Origin: Prostheceraeus crozeri
Lineage: Eukaryota > Platyhelminthes > Polycladida > Euryleptidae
DNA length: 64,000 nt
Direction of reading: 5' to 3'
Assembly (NCBI GenBank): GCA_907163375.1
Contig: CAJQUW010007460.1
Coordinates: 251,501 to 315,500 of the forward strand
Below are positions 41,472 through 53,101 of this stretch, one piece after another. The position numbers were made by a program, and so were the translations under genes. The notes below the pieces were generated by a model. That model was not told the DNA's origin. It saw only the letters and a program-made list of their open reading frames with translations, and ran no database searches. How positions within the stretch are numbered: position 1 is the stretch's first letter; every line of letters starts with the position of its first letter.

Positions 41472-43642
41472 GAGCGACAACACGCAACAGAAAGATGAGC
41501 AGTCATCACTGCAGTAGCTGCACTGCTATTGATGACGTAATACAATCAATTATCTAACACCCTCATATTAACATTAAAAAAATAGATAAAAAATATATCT
41601 CAAGAGTACATGATTCTGTCAGGCTTTTGACGAAGCCTTGCGGATCGCCGCAGCACGGGCGTTTCTTCCTCATTCACTTCATCTTCATCTTCTTCGTCAT
41701 CCCTTGATAAACTTCCCGTTGTATCTTGTATTTCTGGATTTTGAGTAGTATCACTTTGATGCACAAGTCGATTACGATGATCCAGGTAAGTATTGGTACC
41801 ATGAGGATAATTGATAAGTCCAGCAGAAGGTAAGCTGTTCTCCGTTCTGATAAGAACTGGTACTGGAAAATTACCAGGTAAGTTTCCCTCTGTTGCTTGA
41901 GTCGACAGTCGTGTCCTTGTGCTTTGTTGAAATGTGAAGCTATTATAATAATAATAACTGCATACAGTATATTTTTTGAATGAAAATCATCAATACAAGT
42001 AAGAAGAAGATACAAGAAAAAGATAAATTGGTTCAGATAATAGGTTCAGAATCTCCATTCATTGTCTTATGTTATATTCCTTGATACAAAAAGGAAAGAA
42101 TGACTTTGCTCGTCGTCCAGTGCGCACGATTGGCATCATTAACTGTGAGGTATGATTTTGGAGAAAAACAGGGAAATGATCATGCAGTAAATTGTCACTA
42201 CTTTGAATTTTTTGAAACAGTTTTAAGGCACAATTAGTTCGTCGTATATGAAGAGGCTCAAAAAGTGAGCAGCTGCACCCCGTTTCACAAATAATTCTAT
42301 GGCATCGTCTTTGCAATCGCTCTGGATATGTGATGACCATTTGAAATTGCAATCATACGTAAGTCCAAGTACTTTTAATTGATGGCATTGGTCTAATGCA
42401 ATTGATGGTCGCCTAATGACGTTGGATTTTTCAATGAACATGTATTTAGATTTATTTGTGTTGAATTGCAGACCATATTCTTTCGTCCATTCTTTGACGT
42501 TGTCAATTTCTTCACTTACTATGATGTCTGGATTCTGTAATTTTCTTTCATAAGGCATTAGCAAGACCAAGTCATCGGCGTACTTGACCATGCATGTTGT
42601 GTCATATATCGGATTCAGGGTACCGACAAAAGCACCAAATAGGTATGGCTCCAAAATGCTGTCTTGAGGCACACCAGAGACGACTCTCGATGTAGCGCTC
42701 CGTGTTTCATTTATCACTACAATTGTTCTCTATCCCTCAAATAGTCTTCGATCCATAACACGAAATCTGATGGAAGTCTTGCATCGTTAGTTAGAGTATC
42801 AATCAGTTTCCAGTGGGGAATAGTGTCGAGAGCCCGCGAAAAGTCCAAGGAAATCATGATTACCGCATAGACGTCAGCATTATCCGGGAGTTCTGTTGCA
42901 CGATCATGTAATTTGATATTGGCAAGACAAGTGGACGAGTTGGGACGAAATCCGAATTGAAGAGGACCATATAGTTCTATGAGAGTTTTGATAACAGAGT
43001 TGACTACCAGACGTTCAAAGATTTTCATAACAGTTGGAAGAAGTGAAATTGGTCTTATATCGTTCAACGATGGATTTCTGCGCTTTGGAACTGGCAAAAC
43101 TTTCGCGATTTTCCATTGTTTGGGAACTTTATGATTTTGAATGGACAAGTTGTACAGATGTGTTAATGGACCTGATAGTATATCACTTGCACCAAGAGCT
43201 TAGATGGAATATCATCACTGCCATACGCTTTCCTGCAGTTCACCAGTGCTAATTGCTTTTCAACAGATCGAATGTCAATGTCTATTTGCCAGGGGTTACC
43301 CTTCTCAGAAATTTGAATTTCTCTGTTAGAAGGTCTACAAGAAGGCTGAGCAAAGTAATTTATGAGAGTCAAATTGATTTCCTCGGCAGCCACAGCTTCA
43401 TTTGGATATGAGTTCAACAGGCTTCGCAAATCTGAATCGTTAAGGCGCGTTTAAACGCGACACTTTATTGCTGCCACCTGCAATCAGATGGCAGAGGCCG
43501 TTTACACTTGACACTAGAAAGTTGCTGACACTCGAGGAAAAATTGCTACTGACACTTTATCGATCTATGATGAGTCAGAAAATTGCTGGAGATTGCAGGA
43601 GCGTTTACACTTGACACTTTTAGTCGACACTTATTCTTCACG

Positions 43643-44011
43643 ATGTCATCGAGAAAGCGAACAGCTGCAGCAGTTACTGCATACATCTTGACGAAGAAAA
43701 CAAAGCGTGAACGGCGAATGTGGTTGAATATGACTGTACTGGCTTCTTGTGTACTGCACAGCTATCTTATGACGAAGAATCGGCGAAGAGGTATACTCCA
43801 AAAGATTCATTTGACACAGAGAACTTTGAAAATGGTTCAATTAAAGACGGTTCTTGGCGAATATGATGGGAATGCCTGAAGCAAACATGCTGCCAATTGA
43901 AAGAAGCTGCAGCAACAATATTGCGGATTCTGCAAAAACAACACGAGAGGAATTTCGATATTTCTTCATGACACCCGATGGTGAAGTTTCGGGGCAGTAT
44001 AAATTTATCTG
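43643..44011 (+). pseudogene. Harbinger nuclease N-terminal remnant
   Basis: From an ATG at 43643 the frames read MSSRKRTAAAVTAYILTKK, KRERRMWLNM and later TTREEFRYFFMTPDGEV. This fits the N-terminal region of HARBI1-type transposases, where a basic RRR-W segment precedes an F-x-x-F/Y-F-R/M helix. The DDE catalytic core is absent and frames are disrupted. Confidence 0.5.
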
Positions 44012-44449
44012 ACATGAATTTTAACTTTGACAAGAAAGCTATTCATTTCATACCTCATTACTCGTACAAAGAAAACAGCTGTGCTATCTAATTTGTGTTC
44101 TATTGATTTTCTTTAACAATTGTCTCTCAGCGTCATCTATATACAGTATTTTGAAAATATGGAGAACCCAATTATGATTCTTTGAAAACTATTATTATTC
44201 ATTTATGTTTCTTTAGTTGCTATAGGCCCTATGTGCAACGATTAAATGACATAGAAACAGAACTGAAATAAGAAACTATCCTGTATTGAGTTGATGTAAC
44301 AGTCTAATTGTAGATTTTCCACTGGAGCATTATTGCTGAATAATTTTGGCAATTGTGTGCTTCAAAACAATAGATCGTTTACTGTTAGATGGATACAATG
44401 ACGGCTATAAAATCTATATTATGTAAAGCAACATTATCATCAATTCTCC

Positions 44450-44804
44450 AACTGACTGTCCATAATAATGTGCAATATAACCTCGTAAAACGACCATTTC
44501 GTGATGAATTTGTCTCCGGCACCACTTCCAGACTTTAGATATTTTTGCTTTTTGAGTTCGTTGTGGAACTGAGTCCTGAGGTTGTGCATTTTTCGCTGAA
44601 CCTCTTTGACTTCCATTTAAATTTTCCGGCAATCTTCTTCCATGCTTCGACCTTCCTTATTCTGTCGCGATATTCATGATTGTAGACGTTCCACAAACAC
44701 GGATACGGTTCGTATTCACCGATCAGTTCATCGGTTAATTCTCTTGTCCACTCACACTTTGTATGTGTCATTTCATTCTCATTCATCGTTGAACCAGCGA
44801 TCAT
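44450..44804 (-). pseudogene. MADF (Myb/SANT-like) accessory protein of Harbinger
   Basis: From 44804 the frame reads CEWTRELTDELIGEYEPYPCLWNVYNHEYRDR, then RKVEAWKKIAGKF, the classic MADF pattern of three Trp/aromatic helices. The downstream part (VQRKMHNLRTQF, QKYLKSGSGAGDKF) continues in another frame. Harbinger Myb-like proteins bind the element ends and carry the nuclease into the nucleus. The domain itself looks readable, the tail is broken. Confidence 0.65.
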
Positions 44805-46056
44805 CGTTTCACAAGATGTTTTCTTGAATGTTGTATAAATCTGCCGATGTCGATGTCAACATGACAACCAATCAATCAGTGATTCATTTTACTCGAGAAA
44901 GATGAGTCCCACCTGCTGATGCTTTTATCTATTGACCGGTTGTCAAGCGGCCTAGCACCGATACGCGACTGTAAAGTCGACGATTAAATTCCCACGCATG
45001 TCTGTGGTGAAGAATTTCAGGTCAGACAATGCCTAATACTCCCACAAGCAGGTGGAGTTTCTTGTATAATGACAGTCAGGAAAATCAATTCTGTCCTAGC
45101 AAAATGGAGCTGAAATTGATGTTAACTGTATGCACAATAGTGCGCAGTAGCAAAAGCAGAAAATATGTATGTATAAACTGTGCATATTAGCACATCATTA
45201 GTAATTTAATGACAGGCGATAATGAAAAAAGCAAGAACAAATCCAGCCTCGAAGAAGTCAGGTTTCTGTGTTCCGATCACGGTCGTGTCACGTGTGAGTG
45301 TCGGTAAAAGTGTCAGCTAAAAGTTGCGCCTCGTTCAACTGCAGTGACACTTGTGGCAGCCACTTTTCAGAAAGTGTCAGGAGCCGTTTACACGTGCAAT
45401 ATTTTCACTGACACTCGGTTACAGCAACTTTTAAACATGTCAGCAATCTAGTGTCAGACCAGAGTGTCAGAAGCGTTTACACGTGCAATTTAGGTGGCAG
45501 CAATAAAGTGTCAGCAATAAAGTTTCATGTGTAAACGCACCTTTACGCTTAGAGTTATGAGCATTCACTACATTCCATAGGTTACCCTTTGTATGTTTGA
45601 TCTTGTTACACCATTGAATTTTGGCCTTTTCTATCTCAAGCTTCATCTTTTCTTTGTAATGAGTGTATAGCTTGAAGTTTCGAGATCTATATGCTTCGTA
45701 CCTCAGATTGATCAAGTGCTTAATTAATGGGGTGATCCAGGGCTTATCCCTTGGTGATAGCTGAACATGGACAACGGGAATGTCACTCATTGCTGTTCTT
45801 AGAACTGAATAGAAGACGTCGCACTTTTCTTGAACATCAACATCCCGTCGATAAAATGAATGCCAGTTGTAGTTTGACAAAGTATGGCGAAAATCTGCTA
45901 CGCTGCTTTCCCTGAGGTCCAATAGTCTCTTACACTGATTTATTGTTGCAGCTTCGTTTACGGCTTTAATATATACATTTTTGTAATCACCATGTCCAAA
46001 GTTATGCACGATTTCTGGTCTTTCATAGTTTTCTATGAGCATGCGATGCATGAAGC

Positions 46057-46809
46057 ATTTATCAAGAATGGTAAATTGGGAATTGAACCATGAGCATTAG
46101 GTGTCGTGTTGAAGGATAAGCAAAAAGAAATAACTGTCGTCTCTAAATTGACGATTAGGCTGAAACTTGCTAAAATAATTCTTGAATGATTGCACACCAC
46201 GCTCAGCCAAACCGTTTGACGCATGATGATCAAGGGGTGTAAAATCACTCGAATGAAATTATCCTTGAGGAAGGAACAGAATTGTGATGATGCAAAATTT
46301 GCACCATTATCCGCCACAACAGTTTTCGGAATACCCATGTACTTCATAATGCGTCGTAAAGCTTGTACAGCCGAATGAGCGGAATAATCAGTCAGAATTT
46401 GAATATCCATCCATCTCGAATAAGCATCACATACCACAAGAAATTCATAATTTTTCCATGTATCAACATCCATATGAATCCTTTCGAAGAACGCATTAGC
46501 ATCATCCCAAGATGAAAGATTCGCTTTGACGCTTTTGCGCGAATGCATTTGGCAAGTTTGACACTTGGATACATAACCATTAATATCCAAATCGATATTA
46601 GGCCACTAGTAATACTGCCTTGCTAGTCTTACCATACGGCATATAGCTTGATTGTCTGAATGCAACAACTTCAGTATCTCCAATCGCATATCCTTGGGAG
46701 GAACCACACGAAGGCCATGATATATAATGCCATTCTGAATGGAATATTCTTGACGTGATTTCGAATGTGGCTGCATCTTGTGAGGAACATAGTTAGGCCA
46801 TCCATCCAC
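46057..46809 (-). pseudogene. Integrase-like part of the Gypsy-type element
   Basis: Fossil coding part with the H2C2-like lead (LKLLHSDNQAI ... CQTCQMHSRKS) and the catalytic-core order HMDVDTW, VCDAYSRWMDI, VVADNGANF, then a TPNAHGS segment typical of Ty3/Gypsy integrases. Broken. Confidence 0.75.
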
Positions 46810-46822
46810 AATGTACGTAGGA

Positions 46823-47681
46823 TCACAGGCATTTCAAAGTAGGATCAGCATCAGAGTAATCATGTTGCAAAGTCATTACCACCTTCTTTTCCTCTTGGTT
46901 TGAACAGGCTGCAACTGTCAACACATTTGTCTGATTGTCATTATCCTTTAACTGGCATACAGTAGATATATGTCCATGCCTTTTGCAGATTTGACAAGTG
47001 GCATTTCGAGATTTGCAAAGATCTCTCTTGTGATTTCGCTTTCCACAGCTCATACACCGATAATCCTTCCCAAGTTGATTCTGAGAATAAAGAAAGTTAC
47101 GTTTCCTCTGAAAACCTTGTTGCGGCTGAGAATGAATCTCACTTTTCAGAGTGGAAACTGATAATTCTGGTTCCTTAGAAGCTTGACTTACGGTTTCTTG
47201 CAATAGACATTCCTGAAGAGCAGTCTCAATAGTCAATCTGGATTTGGCCAACAATTTAGCTCGCAATGACTGATCCCGAAGACCAAAGATAAATTGAGAT
47301 AGGATCAAATCATCCTCCAGAGAATCAAATTCTCAACGCATAGCTTGATCCTTCAGTCTCTGTACAAAGTTAGCAATGCCTCCATCGGGTTTCTGAACAA
47401 GTGAGTGCATCAAATGACGCTCGTAATGTAAAATGCGTTTTGGTTTCAAATGTTTGATGACCAAATCTTCAATTTTAGAAAACGTCTTTATTTCCCACAT
47501 CGACCGGTGAAAGTATTACTTGAATCAAAGAAAATGCTTCTTGGCCACAAGTGGATAATAACACAGCTTTGTCAAGATCTTCTTGCTTATTTGCAGTAAT
47601 ATAAAATCGCAATCGTTTGAAATAATGCTCAACAGCCGGATAATCCATTGGCATTTCACCGAAACCAATTCTTGTCGCCAT
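46823..47681 (-). pseudogene. gag-like part of the Gypsy-type element
   Basis: Fossil coding part. The start side resembles Gypsy gag (GEMPMDYPAVEHYFKRLRFY). Further on are SQFIFGLRDQSLRAKLLAK and two zinc knuckles, CMSCGKRNHKRDLC and CQICKRHGHISTVC. Gag proteins assemble particles and bind RNA through the knuckles. The part is broken. Confidence 0.75.
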
Positions 47682-47760
47682 GTTAAAGTTTAGAATTCGC
47701 TGGTGTCGTTAATGTTCACTTTATTGCTAAAACGATAAAAGGTTGTGCCTGCTGAATGCA
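47681..47760 (-). repeat. LTR of the Gypsy-type element (5' copy)
   Basis: 80 bp. The gag-like frame starts on its edge, overlapping the primer-site-like TGGCGAC. A minus-strand AATAAA lies inside. Confidence 0.8.
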
Positions 47761-47769
47761 GGTTTGAGG

Positions 47770-48045
47770 GTTCGACATGGGGGTTGTGTCGTTTGTCGGG
47801 TTGGATGCGCCTTCTCCATTATGTTCGGTCTTGCATTGAGTGAGGGTCCAGATGCAGGTGGTCAGGATCTCTCTTGACATTGTGCCACCATCCCTTCCTC
47901 TGTCCACCTCTGATGTTCGGTCCTGTCACTTCGTAATTCAAGATTCTCATTGACCTCTTCCAGTCCGGCATCCGTTGCAGGTGACCAAATCAGCGCAAAC
48001 GATTTTGACGTCGGACTGATTCCAGGTCATGTAGATGGAGCATGC
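47770..48045 (-). mobile_element. LINE A, C-terminal tail fragment (between Gypsy and hAT-like insertions)
   Basis: On the minus strand the frames read MLHLHDLESVRRQNRLR-FGHLQRMPDWKR, then YEVTGPNIRGGQRKG-type and DRGRDGG...MSREILTTCIWTL. This is the well-known C-terminal tail of RTE/CR1-related non-LTR elements (RLRWFGH...RMPD...RGRPRKRW...). The stretch 48046-48051 is the hAT-like target duplication. It joins without gap to 57319 once the hAT-like transposon is removed. Confidence 0.8.
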
Positions 48046-48063
48046 CTCTCACAGGGCTGCCGC

Positions 48064-49929
48064 GCTCCTGGAAACTCCTGGAATTTCAGAAACGGTTTTT
48101 CAGGGTCCTTATAACTCCTGGAACGCCCCCTTACCTCCTGGAAACTACTGGAATTTTAGTATTTTCGAAAAAGTCGAAAATATCAGTAATTTCGAAAAAA
48201 AATTGCGCTCTTATTCTCTGTTAATATATTTCGGCTTGTTTCATTCACACATTGTACGCGTTTTTGAAAATCTGTATATCTATATGTTTCGCTTTGCTTT
48301 TAATCTATAAATATCATATTGTCACAATTGCACTAATTATTTATTCGTTTCAGGTCCTAATGTCGTGCTTTATATTTCGCTGTTTAAGGTAACAATATTG
48401 TTTCTGTAAAATTCGCTGTGAAAGTCGGATTGCTTATCAAGCCAGAAGTGAACAAACTGAACTGCAACCTGTTTCATTTTTCAACCTGTCGGATTTTAGT
48501 GATCACTTCTAGTGATCTTGTTGAACTATTAATTTGTCAACATTGTGATGGATATGTTTACGACTACTCCACAGTGAAAGAACACTTGTTTTGTTGGACT
48601 ATGCTAATAGCTTAGGGATGAGAATCGTCCATAGATCCGCGGATTTCCACGTGGCCCCTTGAGGTCGAGAGGTCACAACATAACTTCGATAAATTTCCAA
48701 ATGCGTTTCCCAGTAACGAGTTTTCCGTGTGACACCCCTCCCCCCAATGGTCGTATTCATCTCTGGGCGATTCGACATCGTTTTGTTGTTTCGTTGATGG
48801 TTATCACAATTTTGGTAAGTACGAATTAATTACTAAAATGGCGTTTTTTATCTTGAAACATGTACTGGGTATAGTAGCAGTGGCGTCGCCACGAAATATT
48901 TTGTGGGTGCCATGCAGTGCATAACGATATCCGTATTTACAAGGGAATTAGGATGTCCCCCTAATTCCTTCATCAGTACTTTTGTAGAATAATTGGATTT
49001 TTGATTCGGAGAAGTCGTCTTTTTTTACAAGAACACCCATAGCATGAATTCAAGTAGAATGAGTTCAATAAGGATCGAGTTCAGGTCGGATGATAACCAT
49101 ATTTCAAGTTTAATTCGGCCTTAATTGATTAGGATTTGTGCTATTCTTTTTCATAAAGGCGCATTAGTCTACTCAACCTGTGATACAATAACCCAGCAAG
49201 GTGCTGTCCATAGTGAGAGGCCAAGTTGTCTGAAGGAGTCTGTCGACCCCATAATACGGAACCCCAAATAATTTTCGCCACTTCGAGGGAACAATTATCA
49301 GTTATCCATTTGACGTTTTTTCTTTTTCTGATAATCGCATCCCTTGTTTAGGGTTCACTGAGTAACTTTCATGTTGTACGAGACTTTACGCACGTCTTTT
49401 ACGCACAATATTTACAGTTTACGGAGCTACGCACATAGCCGTCTGATGCGATATATCCATTTAAAGGAGACTTCCGTAATTTCCATAATGTAAGAATTTC
49501 CGCAATTTTTTCAACCTCGATAAGCCGCTTGAAACTGCATTGTGTCAGGTTATCAACATTAATCCATTTCAATAACAGAAAAGCGCTTGATATTAACCTC
49601 CTGATTACTGTGTATTAATGACGACCTCACTGCAGAGCAAGTTATTAGCAAAGTTAGCAGAAGTAACGAAATTTCGATGTAGCAAAACTACATTGCGAGA
49701 TAACCTGACACAGTTTAAGCGTACTCAACACTATACCCACACATTATATCAAGCACCATAAGAATACCGTACCATTATGCCGGTTCGATGTCAACATACA
49801 TTAAATGTTATTACACACCAGAAATTTTGAACAGCTCAATACGGTGCTTCTGCAATGATATGATGTTCAAAAGCTTCAGACGTTAAAAAATTACAAAATT
49901 TGTATTTATAATTCTCTTATTATTTACAG
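48064..49929. other. 5' non-coding part of the hAT-like transposon
   Basis: Starts with repeated CTCCTGGAA motifs (48064-48165), echoed inversely near the right end (57240-57285), likely transposase-binding sites. The rest holds no supported gene. AGTGGCGTCGCCAC at 48889 is a 14-bp near-palindrome resembling a terminus of yet another element. TTATTTACAG ending at 49929 is a splice-acceptor-like site before the first coding exon. Confidence 0.5.
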
Positions 49930-50685
49930 CCTATCCAATGCCTGGGGGTAAGTGCAATTACAGTGAGTCGTGGGAGGTTGATCCTAGGTTTAAAGATTGG
50001 ATTGCTAAAGGCCAATCAAAAAGTGACGCAAAATGTAGACTATGTAGAAAATATATCAGTATCGCGAACATGGGTGAGACAGCATTGACATCGCACTCCT
50101 CTGGAAAGAAACATAAAGACAATTGGAATATTTCAAGAAACTCGAGAATATCTTCATTTTTTTCTTCTAAGCCCACCGATACATCAACTTCAAACAACGC
50201 CGCAATCATCGAGTCTCTCCGAACCACCGGCAGATACCATCGACAACTCTACGCCGCAATCATCGAGTCGCTCCGAACCACCAGATACCATCGACAACTC
50301 AACGTGGCAATCATCGAGTCGCTCCGAATCACCAGATACGTCAAATTTGCTCTCAAATGTTAGAAGAGCAGAAACTTTGTGGGCTCTACATACCGTAAAC
50401 CAGAACAGTTCATTTAACAGCAATAGTAATATCAGCAACGTCCTACAGAAAATGTTTCCTGACTCTCAGGTTGCAGAAAACTTTACGTGTGGCAAGGATA
50501 AAAGCCGGTACATCGTGGATTTCGGCATTAGTCCACATACGAAGAAAAATTTGGAAAAAGAGATCAAAGAATCATCGAACTATGTCTTGATGTTTGATGA
50601 AAGCTTTAACAAACATAGAAAGCTTATTCAAATGGATATCCATGTCCGCTTTTGGAAAAACGATCAGGTATCATCCCTATACTAT
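49930..50685 (+). pseudogene. hAT-like transposase, N-terminal exon
   Basis: After a splice-acceptor-like TTTACAG the frame starts near 49938 with MPGGKCNYSESWEVDPRFKD and a zinc finger CRLCRKYISIANMGETALTS followed by HSSGKKHKDN. A Ser/Pro-rich linker of three tandem ~51-54-bp units (50202-50340) follows; in one frame it reads TPQSSSRSEPPDTIDNS. The frame then continues as LLSNVRRAETLWALHTVNQN and YVLMFDESFNKHRKLIQMD. It is broken at 50685 by LINE B and resumes at 52468. A 599-codon open frame at 50347-52146 is a chance fusion of this exon with the LINE B reverse transcriptase and is not a real protein. Confidence 0.75.
50202..50340 (+). repeat. Three tandem 51-54-bp coding repeats
   Basis: CAATCATCGAGT(C/T)(T/G)CTCCGAA recurs three times with about 54- and 51-bp spacing. 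It expands the Ser/Pro linker of the hAT-like transposase. Confidence 0.85.
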
Positions 50686-52467
50686 ACTCATATGTATAAT
50701 ATCTATAAACATAAATGTAAAGAAGAAATCAAGAAGTGTAAAATGTCTTGGGTTGAGAGGTCAAGAAGATCATCTCGTAACATTTGGAGTGTAGTATCTG
50801 ATGTTAAAGGCAATAATGTGAAAAATCATGTAGCTCCTATTTTACATGAGTTTTCTGATGCCATGAGTGCAGCTAATGCTATCAATGAATCTTTTGCAAA
50901 ACATTTTCACTCGGAAGACCGCTTTCCATACCATTCATCTGACACAACTTCAAATCACAATGATGATGATTGGTGTCCCCTAACTAGCCCGCATGATGTT
51001 TTTCTGTTCTTAGAGAACTTGTCTACTAATAAAGCTACGGGCTCTGACGGAATTTGCAACCGTTTCTATAAGCTAGCGTCGCCATATATTTGTGAGCCAC
51101 TGTGTAACATAATAAACTCTATCATCATTCAGTGTTATGTTCCAAAAGATTTGAAAAAATGTATTGTGTCTCCGATTCCGAAATGTTCTCCTGTATCTTT
51201 CGAAAATCTTCGACCCATCACACTTTTAAGTGTCCCGGCTAAACTTTTAGAACATCATTTACTTTCGACCATGCGTACTGCGTTCTATGAACGTGTACCC
51301 AGCTTTCAATTTGCTTGTAAAAGAAATTCATGTACAGCATCCTGTCTTGTTACCTTACATCATATTATTACAGAATTGTTAGAAAAACCTGATGTTACTG
51401 GTTGCATGCTCTTGAATTATGATTTTTCAAAGGCCTTCGATACCATCAGTCACAAAGTATTGCTTCAGAAATTAAGACTTCTTCAGTTCCCTATACGTTT
51501 TGTTGAGTTTATGTCTTCTTACTTAAGTAATCGTTATCAAAGGGTCAAATTTGGGTCAATTGTTAGCTCAGAGTTGCAGGTGCTTAGCGGAGCTCCTCAA
51601 GGTTCCCTTTTGGGCCCGTTTTTGTTCATTTTGTATTGTTGCGACATAATGTCCTTGTCTCATAACACATCATTAATCATGTATGCTGATGACGTGTCTC
51701 AAGTGTGTCCAATTTTTAAATCTGATGTACCTGGATCTATCGAAATGATTACATCTGAATTTTATACTATAAATGACTGGGCAGAAAAGAATTATCTGAA
51801 ATTAAATTTGTCAAAAACAAAATGTGTTTGTATAAGAAAGAAAAACTTTGAGATGTTTTTTCCTTTCCCTTTTAAAATTGTCAGCGAATGCAAATTACTT
51901 GGTGTTGTGTGGAATGAAACTTTGAAATGGGATTCCCATTTCAGTTTATTGCTAAGAAGATGCTCAAAACGTCTATATTTGTTGAAAATCTTGAAGGATG
52001 TTCTACAACATGACGAATTGTGGTTGACTTTCCACATGTTAATAGAAAATTTAATCGTGTATTGTACTCAGTTATTTGGTGTTCTCAGTCACGAAATTAA
52101 TCATATTATATTATTAACAGTTTGTATAAACGAGGAAGGCGACTGATTTGCCCTGCACAATGTTCTTGTGGCAATGACATGACAAGATTTCATGCAATTA
52201 GACTGGCGGCTTTTAAAAGCTTCTACAACAAGTGCTTGCAGCCCGGACATCCGTTGTGTTGCATTATTCCTAAATCTATACGAAAACATGTTTTGGTCCC
52301 AATGTACACTACTTATCGCCGGCAAAATAGCTTCGTCGTTTTAAGCTCTCTGGTCATCAATGGTCTCTCTGACCTTACTTGCAAATAACTGTTTTTTCAT
52401 AATTGTCTCTGTAATTTTTGATTTTCATTACGACAAATATATACTTTTTTCTCTTTCTCTTTCTCTC
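50686..52467 (+). mobile_element. LINE B, 5'-truncated non-LTR retrotransposon
   Basis: TACTAT flanks both ends (50680-50685 and 52468-52473), and the hAT-like frame reads through without loss when LINE B is removed (SSLYYDSVFLG). The copy keeps most of an RT domain in one frame: NKATGSDGICNRFYKL, ENLRPITLLSVPAKLLE, FQFACKRNSCTAS, LNYDFSKAFDTISHKV, LSGAPQGSLLGPFLF, LIMYADDVSQV, LNLSKTKCVCI and LLGVVWNETLKWDSH. Palm residues D (in DFSKAFD) and ADD are intact. It lacks the endonuclease part, and the C-terminal tail runs in another frame to TAA near 52386. The 3' tail is a CTTTCT-rich microsatellite (52448-52467). Confidence 0.9.
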
Positions 52468-53101
52468 TACTATGATTCAGTGTTTTTAGGTCATACACGT
52501 ATGACAGACATTGTTTCGAGGTTGGAGCCAATGATAAAACATTTGGGCATGATGAAGCTTTTGCAAATTTCTATTGACGGTCCAAATGTAAACTGGGCAG
52601 TTTACGACGAGCTGAATAGAATTGTCAATTCTGTACACTCCGGAAGGAAGCTGCTGGATGTTGGTTCATGTGGACTTCATGTTACACACAATGCATTCCG
52701 AAGAGGGTGTCTAGCATCCGGAATGGAACTTAGAATCAATTCTCACCGCTCTATACGATTGTTCAAGGAAAGTCCAGCTCGACGAGAAGACTACCTGACA
52801 ATTTCACCGAATGGGGTTTGGCCAAAAAAATTCTGCTGTGTTTGTTGGCTCGAAAATATTAATGTTGCAAAACAAGCTCTCGAATGCTTGCCATACATGT
52901 CAGCGTATGTAAATGCAGCAACGGCGAAAAAGGTATCTTTACCAAAAACGAAGACATTCGAAACCATCAAATCAGCTGTCGGAGATAATCTTCTTGATGC
53001 CAAGCTGAATGTGTTTATTTCAGTTGCAAAAGAAATTGAGCCCTTCCTTCAATCATTCCAGAAAGATTCTCCATTGCTGCCTATAATGATAAATGAACTT
53101 A
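52468..53101 (+). pseudogene. hAT-like transposase, middle part
   Basis: Resumes after LINE B with DSVFLGHTRMTDIVSRLEPM, then MMKLLQISIDGPNVNWAVYD (a D-G-P-N-V-N-W catalytic-type motif), DVGSCGLHVTHNAFRRG and FCCVCWLENINVAKQALE. ISIDGPNVNW and CGLHVTHNAF resemble conserved blocks of a large class of animal hAT-related proteins. The frame is open to the Tc1 insertion at 53102 and resumes at 54528. Confidence 0.75.

Larger units (their letters stand above)
43443..45542. mobile_element. PIF/Harbinger DNA transposon, 2.1 kb, internally deleted
   Basis: Ends AGGCGCGTTTA and TAAACGCACCT with a TTA target duplication on both sides (43440-43442, 45543-45545). Subterminal regions hold many TGACACT motifs in both orientations and CAATAAAGTGTC modules, likely transposase-binding arrays. 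The interior keeps two remnants: the start of a HARBI1-type nuclease on the plus strand and a MADF/Myb-like gene on the minus strand. The usual Harbinger pair is thus recognisable, but the nuclease core is missing, so the element depends on help from elsewhere. Confidence 0.85.
41941..46050 (-). mobile_element. LINE D, non-LTR retrotransposon inserted in the Gypsy-type element
   Basis: TGAAGC flanks both sides (41935-41940 and 46051-46056), a target duplication. The 3' end on the minus strand has an (ATT)n tail at 41941-41960. The copy is truncated at the 5' end and starts in the linker before the RT domain (SPRDKPWITPLIKHL ... LRYEAYRSRNFKLY). RT landmarks are WKIAKVLPVPKRRNPSLNDIRPISLLP, LQFGFRPNSST, ISLDFSRALDTIPHW, GVPQDSILEPYLF and MVKYADDLVLL, followed by the CHRIICETGCSC...FIPFC-type C-terminus. 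A few frame changes break it. The same family appears as LINE C and LINE E. A Harbinger element interrupts it at 43443-45542; removing that element with one TTA restores the sequence exactly (AHNSKRNDSDLRSLL). Confidence 0.9.
41391..47760 (-). mobile_element. Mag-like Gypsy (Ty3-type) LTR element, broken, carrying nested insertions
   Basis: Two short direct repeats of about 80 bp mark the ends (41391-41471 and 47681-47760); each begins TG and ends CA and holds a minus-strand AATAAA. The 9 bases GGTTTGAGG occur on both outer sides (41382-41390, 47761-47769). A tRNA-primer-site-like TGGCGACAAG abuts the 5' repeat. Visible parts are gag-like (46823-47681) with two CCHC zinc knuckles, integrase-like (about 46057-46809) and a basic C-terminal tail (near 41600-41930). 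LTRs of about 80 bp are a trait of the Mag clade. The copy is broken, with several breaks, and is an old fossil. It is split by LINE D at 41941-46050, which itself holds a Harbinger element. Confidence 0.8.

Noticed and set aside
50190-50438. Minus-strand frame with repeated SGGSERLDDC segments
   Set aside because: Shadow of the three tandem repeats in the hAT-like transposase linker.
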